The notes beneath the pieces are model-generated. The model did not search any database. It worked only from the letters and a program-made list of their open reading frames with translations, and was not told the DNA's origin. A DNA stretch of 12,456 nucleotides, from contig JABEVA010000090.1 in the NCBI GenBank assembly GCA_013044065.1, positions 1 through 12,456 of the forward strand, written 5' to 3'. Source of the stretch: Phycisphaerae bacterium (GTDB lineage: Bacteria; Planctomycetota; Phycisphaerae; WQYP01). How positions within the stretch are numbered: position 1 is the first letter of the stretch; the number at the start of each line of letters is the position of its first letter. Shown here one piece after another: positions 1 to 6,480 of this stretch. Both the position numbers and the translations under genes were made by a program.

Positions 1-135
1 GCCCACAATGGTTTTATCCCGGACAAGGATGGCCCCCACCATGGGATTTGGCTCTACCCAGCCCCGCCCGCGGGCGGCCAACGTCAGGGCCAATTTCATG
101 TATTTTTCTTCAGAGTTGGGGATATTGTGATCCAT
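1..135 (-). CDS. ribD: RibD N-terminus (diaminohydroxyphosphoribosylaminopyrimidine deaminase/reductase), partial
   Basis: Forty-five codons are visible, from ATG at 135 down to the window edge. The peptide contains the RibD opening signature: an AL-LAARGRGWVEPNPMVGAI-type stretch followed by VRDKTIVG. In this family the PNPMVGA segment begins the cytidine-deaminase-like domain, which deaminates the pyrimidine intermediate of riboflavin synthesis in the cytoplasm; the C-terminal reductase half would lie outside the window. The zinc-binding H-AE and PC-C motifs are also outside, so activity cannot be judged. An in-frame ATG lies five codons upstream (150-148), but a GAGGA ribosome-binding site at 148-144, 8 nt before the ATG at 135, favours the downstream start. 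The gene is divergent from the secreted-protein pair, with about 190 nt between starts. Identification is by motif memory and is strong. Confidence 0.88.
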   Translation of the reverse strand, partial: MDHNIPNSEEKYMKLALTLAARGRGWVEPNPMVGAILVRDKTIVG

Positions 136-251
136 TTTGCTGATCCTCATGGGTATTTTATGGGCGTCTGCCGACTCGCGGGTGGTTGGCAGGGTTATGC
201 GTCGGCCAGTCTTGCACAGGCGAAGTTGCTTTTTTTATCCTGGCCGCCCGA

Positions 252-257
252 TATAAT
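252..257 (+). promoter_or_regulatory. Candidate -10 box (TATAAT) for the secreted-protein pair
   Basis: A perfect TATAAT lies about 70 nt before the ATG at 326. The best -35-like hexamer, TTGCTT at 226-231, is 20 nt away, which is longer than the usual 16-18, so the promoter may be weak or activator-dependent. The expected transcript start falls near 263-265, on the palindrome listed separately. Confidence 0.4.
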
Positions 258-264
258 AACATGA

Positions 265-277
265 GTGAACCATTCAC
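265..277. promoter_or_regulatory. Operator-like palindrome GTGAA-CCA-TTCAC
   Basis: Perfect 5-bp inverted repeats are separated by 3 nt, just downstream of the TATAAT box and about at the expected transcript start. The position suits a repressor site for the gene pair beginning at 326. There is only one copy and the arms are short, so chance occurrence is possible. Confidence 0.25.
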
Positions 278-311
278 GAACTTTGGGCCGTGAAAGGTGT
301 AACCCTTTTTC

Positions 312-318
312 AGGAGGT
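312..318 (+). promoter_or_regulatory. Strong ribosome-binding site AGGAGGT
   Basis: A full Shine-Dalgarno sequence lies 7 nt before ATG 326. It decides the start of the first secreted-protein gene against the in-frame GTG at 290, which has no such site. Confidence 0.8.
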
Positions 319-325
319 CCATACC

Positions 326-1138
326 ATGTTACACAATCCTACCACTATGGCAGTTATCCGCGGCAATAAACACCGAGAATTTGGGAGTGTAAGCTGGAGG
401 CTTTCGGCCACCGTGCTGGTGGCCTTGGTTGGCGTGACGCTGGTGAATGGAAGTGCGGTGAGGGCCGTAGCCCAAAGTTACAGTGTGAATACCAAAAATG
501 CGATTCGCTGCATTTTGCCGCATACGCGGATGAACAACGCTCCGTTTCAGGATGCCGTTCAATACCTGCGTGATACCACAGGAGCGAATATTTTCGTGAA
601 CTGGGCATCACTGGAAGCGGCGGGGGTGCTGAAAACAACGCCCATTGATCTGAACTTACGCTATGTTTCCGCGGAAGAACTGGTCAAGTTGATGCTGGCC
701 CAGGTTTCGCCGCAAACGCCGTTGATTTCGTATGTGCATGACAACGTGCTGACGATTACGACGGTGGCCCAGGCGAATCAGCAGCGGGTAACGCGGGTGT
801 ATGACATCCAGGATTTGATTATGACGATTCCGAATTTCACCAATTTTCCGCAGTTTAATCTGCAATCTGCAACGCAAAATACGAACACCAGCGTGAGCAG
901 CGGCAGTGCGGGTTCCGCGAACACCCAGGGCAATCCATTTAGCGGTACCAGCAGTGGGTCGAGTACACCCACATCAACGCCGGCTACTCGGGCGAAGGCG
1001 ATCGTGCGGCTTATTGAGCACACCATTCATCCGAGTTTGTGGACTGCCGGTGGAGGCCAATGCAGTATCACCTACTTCCGCGGTCAATTGGTGGTCAGTG
1101 CGCCGGTGTATGTGCAACAGCTTATCGGAGGCCGTTGA
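326..1138 (+). CDS. Secreted protein with a secretin-N-terminal-like (STN-type) fold, paralogue 1
   Basis: This 270-residue protein has an N-terminal signal peptide: basic n-region, hydrophobic core about 27-46, and a likely cut after AVA at 49. Residues about 57-147 show the pattern of STN/N0-type domains of secretins and TonB receptors: a helix (FQDAVQYLRDTTG), then IFVNWASLEAAGV, a strand IDLNLRYVSAEELVKLML, and the hairpin ISYVHDNVLTITT. The phrase RVYDIQDLI follows. A Ser/Thr/Gly/Asn-rich linker (about 180-221) leads to a small C-terminal part (VRLIEHTIHPSLW, then GQLVVSAP and VQQLI). No secretin pore domain is present, so it is probably a free periplasmic protein of unknown role. The next gene is a paralogue 20 nt downstream, so an operon is likely. 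The fold is inferred by pattern only; the function is unknown. Confidence 0.72.
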   Translation: MLHNPTTMAVIRGNKHREFGSVSWRLSATVLVALVGVTLVNGSAVRAVAQSYSVNTKNAIRCILPHTRMNNAPFQDAVQYLRDTTGANIFVNWASLEAAGVLKTTPIDLNLRYVSAEELVKLMLAQVSPQTPLISYVHDNVLTITTVAQANQQRVTRVYDIQDLIMTIPNFTNFPQFNLQSATQNTNTSVSSGSAGSANTQGNPFSGTSSGSSTPTSTPATRAKAIVRLIEHTIHPSLWTAGGGQCSITYFRGQLVVSAPVYVQQLIGGR

Positions 1139-1158
1139 GGCTTAAGGCGGGGCCAGGC

Positions 1159-2022
1159 ATGAAGCGTACAGGGCACTGGTGTTTTTTCAACTCTGGTCAG
1201 TGCGGATTATCCTTTTCATGGCCTCTGCGCTGGCTGACTGCCGTGGCTATGGCTTTGGCAAGCTTGGGTGTTGGCCCGATGCTGGTGCAGTTTGTCGCGG
1301 CAGCTCCGGTAAGCACCCGGCCAGCAAAAGAAATTTTCCCCAAGGATCCGAACTTTCGTCCCGCCGAAATCGGGCGCTGTGTTTTTGTGGTCAACGATGC
1401 GGCATTGCTCGCCCATGTTGTGCCGGCCCTGACCCTCCGGCAGGTGACTCTTCCGCAGGTTCTAAACAAGCTTTCCAGCATCACCCGAACCAATCTGGTG
1501 GGCAGTTGGGCGGCGCTGCAGCGCCGGCACATCAATCTGAAAAAGAGGGAGGATGTGCGTTTGGGCGCAACGTCCTATAGAAAGGCTCTGGTGGCGGTGC
1601 TCAAGCAATTCGCGCCGCATGTGCACATGGTGATTACCGCGCAGGAAAACGTGTTATTTGTCACGACGCAGCAGCAGGATGATCAGACACTTATTACGCG
1701 AACTTATCATCTGGAAGATTTAATTGAAAACTTGCCGCGCATTATTCGCGCGGGTACCAATCTGGAAACCTTTCGCAAACGCGGTGCCAAAGTGCTGGCC
1801 CACAAGCCCAGACCACATCATCCCATTTCCACCAACATTCTGGAATTAATTACCAATACGGTGCGGCCAAGGATATGGCTGAATCATGGAGGCAAAGCCA
1901 ACATCAGTGAAGTAAACGACCTGGTTACGGTGACGGCGCCGGCCAGTGTGCAAGCGATTCTCAAGGGGCCGTCACATTATAATCCCAATGCCGCACCACT
2001 TTATCTGATGGTGAATTATTGA
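1159..2022 (+). CDS. Secreted protein with a secretin-N-terminal-like (STN-type) fold, paralogue 2
   Basis: This 287-residue protein shares the plan of the preceding gene: signal peptide (hydrophobic about 23-48, likely cut near VAAA-P), a helix-strand region (TLRQVTLPQVLNKL, then TNLVGSWAAL), a hairpin ENVLFVTT at about 163-170, the shared phrase RTYHLEDLI at 181-189, and a C-terminal part ILELITNTVRPRIW with DLVTVTAP and VQAIL. It differs from its neighbour in having a basic, His/Pro-containing spacer (about 206-222) instead of the Ser/Thr linker, and an extra tail. ATG 1159 is chosen because it opens directly into the signal peptide. The reading frame is open further upstream to 1039, but that would overlap the previous gene by 100 nt. 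The ribosome-binding site is weak, so translation may be coupled to paralogue 1. Its stop overlaps the 3' end of the opposite gene by 7 nt. Function unknown. Confidence 0.72.
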   Translation: MKRTGHWCFFNSGQCGLSFSWPLRWLTAVAMALASLGVGPMLVQFVAAAPVSTRPAKEIFPKDPNFRPAEIGRCVFVVNDAALLAHVVPALTLRQVTLPQVLNKLSSITRTNLVGSWAALQRRHINLKKREDVRLGATSYRKALVAVLKQFAPHVHMVITAQENVLFVTTQQQDDQTLITRTYHLEDLIENLPRIIRAGTNLETFRKRGAKVLAHKPRPHHPISTNILELITNTVRPRIWLNHGGKANISEVNDLVTVTAPASVQAILKGPSHYNPNAAPLYLMVNY

Positions 2023-4235
2023 CCGCGGACGCGGCCTTTTTGCACGCGCAGGGTGCTGATGAGCCGGTGAATTTCCGCAAGTTCCCGCGGACTGAATCGG
2101 GCCGGTTCCGTAGGCGGCAATTGGGCATTTAACTTTAACGCCAGTTGCAGTTGGGCCACGCGCTGAGCGGGTGTTAAGCCGCAGGCGGCGGTGCTCACCA
2201 ACCGAAAACGGAACCGGGCATCGGCGCAGTTGAGTGCGAACATCCTTTGCACTTGTGCGGCCGGGTCTTTTCCGAGCCGCATTTTTATGGTGATGATCTG
2301 GCTAAGCCAATTTTGTGATCGGGTATCGCGTTGCCACACGGCTTGGGCATCGCGAAGGGCGGCGGGCAGATTGCCGGCGGCAAGGTTCAACGAATACTCG
2401 TGCACAAAGCGCGCGGGATCCCAAGCCTGAGTGCGGCGGACTATGGGCACCCAGATCAGCACCGCGGCCAACACGGCTCCAAGAACTCCGAACGCTCCGA
2501 CCGTTGCGCCCGGCCGGTAGAACGCGTGAGGCTGGACCTGCGCCGAGTCCGGTTCCGGACCTGAGGATAAAAGTGGTGCGGCCAAGGCCCCCAGCACCAT
2601 CCAAAAAAGCATGGCTACCGAGCTTGTAACCTGGGCCATATTGACCTGATCGTATAGCAACATCCCCGCGGCTCCGAGCACGCCGGCCAAGGTGACAAAG
2701 CGCCGGAATTCCGGCTTTAACTGGGTCCAGGCATGGGAGGCCAACACCATGCCGGTAACGGCGGCCAAGCCGTAAAGAGTATCGAGCAGGGCCATGTATT
2801 TTACTGTGTGCCGGGTGCTACCAAGCACCATGAAATGAATCGACCACCAGGTTGCGGTAAATATTGTCAAGCCCCAGAACGGCAGCGGCCGACACGCAAC
2901 CGTTTCGCCGGGCGTGATAGGCTGGGGTTCCAAAATCAGGCCAAAATAAATGGCAATCACCGCTGCCCACAGCACCATGGCCGGAAGTCCCATTTCCGCA
3001 GCCACCCGGATCAGCACGCTGTGCGGATTTTTAACATCTTCCGGGGCGCTGGGAAGTTTATACTGCGTATAATAGTAGCCGAAGTTATTTAATCCCACGC
3101 CCAGGAGCGGATGACGAAAGATCATCGGCACGGTCCCCGTCCAATACTGCCAGCGGAACTTAAGGCTTTTGGTGGGAAGGCTGTGAAAATGAAAACCCCA
3201 GATCAACAAACCTGCCGTTCCCACGGCTGCCAGCAGCACCACAGCAATGGCCAGATGGCGACGATGCCGCGCCACCCACTCTTGCCACCGCCATGCCGCC
3301 AGCAATGCCAACAGGCACAGGACGGCGCTGGCCAGCCCCCCTTTGCTTTTCGTTAAAACCACGACGGCCAGGCCGGCCAGAAAAATAACGCCTGAGCAGG
3401 CCGCGAGAAATTGCGGCAAAGGAATGTCGGATCTGCTCGGACCAGGCGGATCTGCAGCAGCGCGGCGGGGGGGGCGGGTTGGCGGTAACTTACCGGGCAC
3501 GGCTGGCGGTGGGAGTGATGGAGGAACGGCGACCCGTGAGGCGAAAAGTGCCAGTCCCAATGCCGCCACCAACATCAACAGGGGGCACATGGCCTCGGCA
3601 AAGGCATCGCTGAGGTCAAAAAAACCGGTTACTTCCTGGGAATTCAAGCGGCCTATATAAAGCCTCATTTCCAGCGAGTTGAGTTTCCAGCCCATCTGAT
3701 GCGCGTATTGTGCTTCATGCTTGAAAAAAAAGTGCATGGTTTCGGGGATTTCCACATAACGTTGATACAATCCTTTCACACACAGCATGGTTAAAAGGCC
3801 AACCATCACCACGACCACCCATTGTCGCCGTCGATCGGTGTTGCAGAGGATGAACATGGCCCAACCGGCCAAAAGCCCCATGCCGGCATCAAAAACCCCG
3901 ACCAGAGAGGCAAAACGGTTGGCGGCATGAAGCGTGCCGGCAACAGCCAAGACCAGAATCGCCACGATCAAAGCCAGCAGCAGCCAGGCGACTTTGCGGA
4001 TTTTTCCCGCGGCAATCAGGGCCACACCGGTAAGTGCCACAGTGACGACGCCGGCACCGACAATTTCCGCCGGCCCTGGAAAATGGAGTGCGGAGAGACT
4101 CTGGCCGGCGTGCCCTGCCGATACATGCGGAACCGTGCGGACGGTGACTTCCAGAAGGGTCATGCGCACCGCAAGTACCAGCATAAGACCGGCAAGCGCC
4201 GTCCAAGCCAGAAAGGTTTGCAGCCGGGCTTTCAT
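2016..4235 (-). CDS. O-antigen ligase/polymerase-type membrane protein (Wzy_C/WaaL family)
   Basis: This 739-residue polytopic inner-membrane protein has about ten or more hydrophobic segments. The Wzy_C core lies at about 360-425: WQYWTGTVPMIFRHPLLGVG, then NNFGYYYTQYKLP, and a PHSVLIRVAAEMGLP segment, as in ligases and polymerases that transfer lipid-linked glycans on the periplasmic side. An LTKSKGGL segment at about 294-301 is also typical. Two additions stand out. One is a proline-rich loop at about 235-275. The other is a soluble, helical, alanine-rich C-terminal region of about 140 residues (about 600-739), which may be TPR-like. ATG 4235 is chosen because it overlaps the TGA of the upstream transferase gene as ATGA; an in-frame start 19 codons earlier would lie inside that gene. 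Ligase cannot be told from polymerase or protein O-glycosyltransferase by sequence alone. Confidence 0.8.
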   Translation of the reverse strand: MKARLQTFLAWTALAGLMLVLAVRMTLLEVTVRTVPHVSAGHAGQSLSALHFPGPAEIVGAGVVTVALTGVALIAAGKIRKVAWLLLALIVAILVLAVAGTLHAANRFASLVGVFDAGMGLLAGWAMFILCNTDRRRQWVVVVMVGLLTMLCVKGLYQRYVEIPETMHFFFKHEAQYAHQMGWKLNSLEMRLYIGRLNSQEVTGFFDLSDAFAEAMCPLLMLVAALGLALFASRVAVPPSLPPPAVPGKLPPTRPPRRAAADPPGPSRSDIPLPQFLAACSGVIFLAGLAVVVLTKSKGGLASAVLCLLALLAAWRWQEWVARHRRHLAIAVVLLAAVGTAGLLIWGFHFHSLPTKSLKFRWQYWTGTVPMIFRHPLLGVGLNNFGYYYTQYKLPSAPEDVKNPHSVLIRVAAEMGLPAMVLWAAVIAIYFGLILEPQPITPGETVACRPLPFWGLTIFTATWWSIHFMVLGSTRHTVKYMALLDTLYGLAAVTGMVLASHAWTQLKPEFRRFVTLAGVLGAAGMLLYDQVNMAQVTSSVAMLFWMVLGALAAPLLSSGPEPDSAQVQPHAFYRPGATVGAFGVLGAVLAAVLIWVPIVRRTQAWDPARFVHEYSLNLAAGNLPAALRDAQAVWQRDTRSQNWLSQIITIKMRLGKDPAAQVQRMFALNCADARFRFRLVSTAACGLTPAQRVAQLQLALKLNAQLPPTEPARFSPRELAEIHRLISTLRVQKGRVRGQ
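3467..3474. repeat. G8/C8 homopolymer inside the O-antigen ligase-type gene
   Basis: Eight consecutive G on the plus strand (C on the coding strand) encode part of the proline/arginine-rich loop. A one-base slip here would truncate the protein at about one third of its length. Homopolymers in surface-glycan genes are a known seat of phase variation, but eight bases is at the short end. Confidence 0.35.
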
Positions 4236-5350
4236 ATCAGGTGGTCTCCGACCCGCTCCAGGATTCCGACCACCACCAGAATTGCCACGCACTGCGTGGC
4301 AATGAGGATAGCCCCGTCATTGTTGGTCAAGGCGAGCAGCGGCGCGGAAAGACCACTGGCCAGGGTGACGGCATAAATAACCATAACCGCACCCCGTTGC
4401 GTGAAACCGTGCCGTGTGAGCCGGTGGGAAAAATGATTCGCATCGCCCTGCATGGGGCTGCGGTGTCGCCACAGCCTGATGGCAATAATCACAAAAAAGT
4501 CGTACAGAGGCACTGCCGTGACGATCAGCGGCATAAAGATGGCCCACCATCGTGCTCCGCTGTGGTAATAGGTTGTGCGAATGGTAAGCGCCGCGAGAAA
4601 AAAGCCCAACACCATGCTGCCGCCATCCCCCATGAAAATCGCCGCCGGCGGAAAGTTATAAAATAAAAAGCCCAGTGTGGCTCCCAGATACAGCAGTAAA
4701 AGCCCTCCGATAAACCATTGTCCAGCGTGCAATGCCGCCAGAAAAAACATGAGTCCACAGATAAAGGCTACGCCCGCGGAAAGACCGTCCATGTTGTCCA
4801 TGAAGTTAAAAGCGTTGGTCAGTATAACCACCCACAGCACAGTGGCGATACCGGAGAAGATTTCTCCGCCCGGGAAGAGATGATCCAGCAGCGTGAGGAT
4901 GCGAAAACCTCCCGGGGCAGCAATCTCACCGCCGATAACCAGAGCTCCAGCAATGACCAGTTGTCCCACCAGCTTGGGAATAGCGGCCATGGGCCGATGG
5001 TCATCAAATAATCCTAGCAGATGGACGGCCCCGGTGCATAAAAACAATACCAAGGCCAGGTCGCGATGAGCCAGCAATCCCGGAATTTCCACGATCACCG
5101 ACCTTGGCAGCAGATGGTCCAGCCAGGGCTGCTGCAGCAGTGGACTGAAAATAATCGCTGCCAATAACGGCAGGCCAATGCCGCAGAAAATGGCCATGCC
5201 GCCATTGCGTGGTTTGGCCGAAATATGGACCTTGCGTTGACCGGGCTGGTCCATCATTCCCAGTCGCGGTGCCAGCCGAAGGGCGATGGCCGTGCCCATC
5301 GCGGAAAGCCCCAAGGCCGTAACAAACAAAACCAAGCTCAAAATCAACAT
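4232..5350 (-). CDS. WecA/TagO/MraY-family polyprenyl-phosphate sugar-1-phosphate transferase
   Basis: This 372-residue integral membrane protein has about 10-11 hydrophobic segments, the usual size for the family. It moves a sugar-1-phosphate (often GlcNAc-1-P) from a UDP-sugar to undecaprenyl phosphate at the cytoplasmic face, the first committed step of a surface glycan. The family motifs are visible in order: RKVHISAKPRNGG near 41-53, FDDHRP with D116 and D117, NAFNFMDNMDGLSAG with N182, D185 and D188, MGDGGS with D242, and the cytoplasmic NHFSHRL with H306, H309 and R310. ATG 5350 has GGTGG just before it; a TTG one codon earlier is a poorer choice. It lies 62 nt after the DUF4416 gene and overlaps the ligase-type gene by 4 nt (ATGA), implying translational coupling. 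The sugar specificity (WecA, TagO or other) is not resolved. Confidence 0.87.
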   Translation of the reverse strand: MLILSLVLFVTALGLSAMGTAIALRLAPRLGMMDQPGQRKVHISAKPRNGGMAIFCGIGLPLLAAIIFSPLLQQPWLDHLLPRSVIVEIPGLLAHRDLALVLFLCTGAVHLLGLFDDHRPMAAIPKLVGQLVIAGALVIGGEIAAPGGFRILTLLDHLFPGGEIFSGIATVLWVVILTNAFNFMDNMDGLSAGVAFICGLMFFLAALHAGQWFIGGLLLLYLGATLGFLFYNFPPAAIFMGDGGSMVLGFFLAALTIRTTYYHSGARWWAIFMPLIVTAVPLYDFFVIIAIRLWRHRSPMQGDANHFSHRLTRHGFTQRGAVMVIYAVTLASGLSAPLLALTNNDGAILIATQCVAILVVVGILERVGDHLI

Positions 5351-5412
5351 CAAACCACCCTACACACCCTGCTCCACATACCGACTTATTCGCCTCCGTA
5401 CCGCATCGATCA

Positions 5413-5973
5413 TCAGCCTCTGCCGCCCGGCCCCAATCTTTGCTCAAGCAGCTTCAAATAAGCTTCCCGGGCCTGGGTTAAAAAATTCACAGCCACCGGG
5501 GTTTGATAATCCGCGTAGGTCCATGGCCATGGTATCCAGCCGGCTTTGCTCCAGTGCAGCGTTACCTCGCCGTAAATGCCATCGCCCAAATATACCCGAT
5601 GGCTATGATCCTTGGTGGATGCCAGTATCACCTTGGCCCGGTTGAGATATCCCGGGTCAATGTTAATGGGACGTCGCGGCCCGTGAGGAAATTGTCGTGC
5701 CAGAATAAGTTCGATCTTGTTGGTCTGGTGTTTGCAGCAGATCAATTGATCCGGGGCAAACAGAGTGCTGAAGCGAACCCACTGCCGTAACAATCCTTGG
5801 CCCATTTCATCTTCATAATACGAAGTAAAGGTAAACGGTATGGGGGCAGACATGGCGTCAATAGGCCCGCAGCAGTCTGTCAGTTCGCGCCGCGCCGCTT
5901 CAAGTTGGTTGGTGTCGGCGGCCAAGAGGCCTGCAAACCGCAATACCGGAAAGGCTGGAGTGGCAATTCCCAT
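5413..5973 (-). CDS. DUF4416 family protein
   Basis: This 186-residue soluble protein of unknown function has the features I associate with DUF4416: FTFTSYYEDEMG at 47-58, QTNKIE near 83-88, NIDPGYL at 104-110, STKDHSHRVYLGDGIYGEVT at about 119-138, and WPWTYADY at 149-156. The many conserved D, E, H, Y and W residues suggest an enzyme, but no reaction is established to my knowledge. ATG 5973 is chosen because GGAG sits 5 nt upstream and the protein then starts at the usual family N-terminus. The frame stays open 44 more codons upstream, but that part is Arg/Pro-rich and unlike the family. It is the first gene of the minus-strand unit with the sugar-1-phosphate transferase and the ligase-type protein, which hints at a link with surface glycans. 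Confidence 0.85.
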   Translation of the reverse strand: MGIATPAFPVLRFAGLLAADTNQLEAARRELTDCCGPIDAMSAPIPFTFTSYYEDEMGQGLLRQWVRFSTLFAPDQLICCKHQTNKIELILARQFPHGPRRPINIDPGYLNRAKVILASTKDHSHRVYLGDGIYGEVTLHWSKAGWIPWPWTYADYQTPVAVNFLTQAREAYLKLLEQRLGPGGRG

Positions 5974-6480
5974 GTGAACTCCAATAACAATGGCTTTAGG
6001 TGCCTTACCGGGGCGATGGACGACCTTGCGCCATAGGCCCGGTGGTGGGAGCCGACGAAGCTTGCCCCACCGGCCACAACCGCCAAACCGTAACCGCAGC
6101 CGCATCGGCAGGCAAGCGCCGCGATGCTGCCGGGAAGCACCGACACTTCGCTAATCCGGTCAGACCGGCCTGGCCGCCGGGCGGGATCGGGCATGCGGGA
6201 CCAGAATCAACCTCATACCGAGGCTCCAAGCCGACAAGATGATGTGGTCTCGGCACGACCACTGCAAGTAGCCAACCTTACCCTGCCATTTTCAACGGCA
6301 CGTCGCCAGATCAGAACGGGTATCACGGTGGTGTGTAAAAATTGCAGTTCCTGGTGTAAAATTGACTCGTTGTCGCTGAAGTACCAGACGGGCATCGTTT
6401 GAATTTTGCTTGGAACGTGCCGGGATGTGACATCGGGGCTGGGCCTCCGGCATATACAGCAGCGCGCAGTCGAGGACCAT
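5974..6480. other. Intergenic region between divergent operons, no recognised gene
   Basis: About 500 nt separate the starts of the DUF4416 and importer genes. Short open frames exist on both strands but none resembles a family I know. The DUF4416-proximal half is GC-rich and holds two small hairpins: CCGGT-CAG-ACCGG at 6156-6168, and a GC palindrome at 6174-6184. Neither has a T-tract. The importer-proximal part is more AT-rich and carries the direct repeats and the -35-like box listed separately. A decayed gene cannot be excluded. Confidence 0.5.
6333..6364 (+). promoter_or_regulatory. Phased direct repeat GTGTAAAAATTG / GTGTAAAATTG, candidate activator site
   Basis: Two near-identical half-sites (6333-6344 and 6354-6364, differing by one A) begin 21 bp apart, two helical turns. 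The second runs into TTGACT (6362-6367), a good -35 match. No convincing -10 follows at 17 bp, as is common for activator-dependent promoters. Tandem half-sites at about 21 bp beside the -35 are the arrangement known for AraC-type regulators such as AraC at araI. Assignment to a regulator family is inference. Confidence 0.35.

Noticed and set aside
136..150. Upstream ATG at 150 as the ribD start
   Set aside because: The GAGGA ribosome-binding site lies between the two ATGs and is correctly spaced only for the one at 135.
3247..3660. Plus-strand open frame inside the ligase-type gene
   Set aside because: Low-complexity composition typical of the antisense of GC-rich membrane-protein DNA; no recognisable domain.
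5974..6105. N-terminal extension of the DUF4416 gene to 6105
   Set aside because: The extra residues are Arg/Pro-rich and unlike the family; ATG 5973 has a good GGAG site.
6156..6184. GC-rich hairpins as a riboswitch or attenuator of the importer
   Set aside because: The stems are very short, far from the start, and the region has no recognisable riboswitch core or T-tract.
6406..6480. TTG 6406 as the start of the fusion protein
   Set aside because: The added 25 residues precede an already complete signal peptide, and GTG 6481 has GAGGA directly before it.
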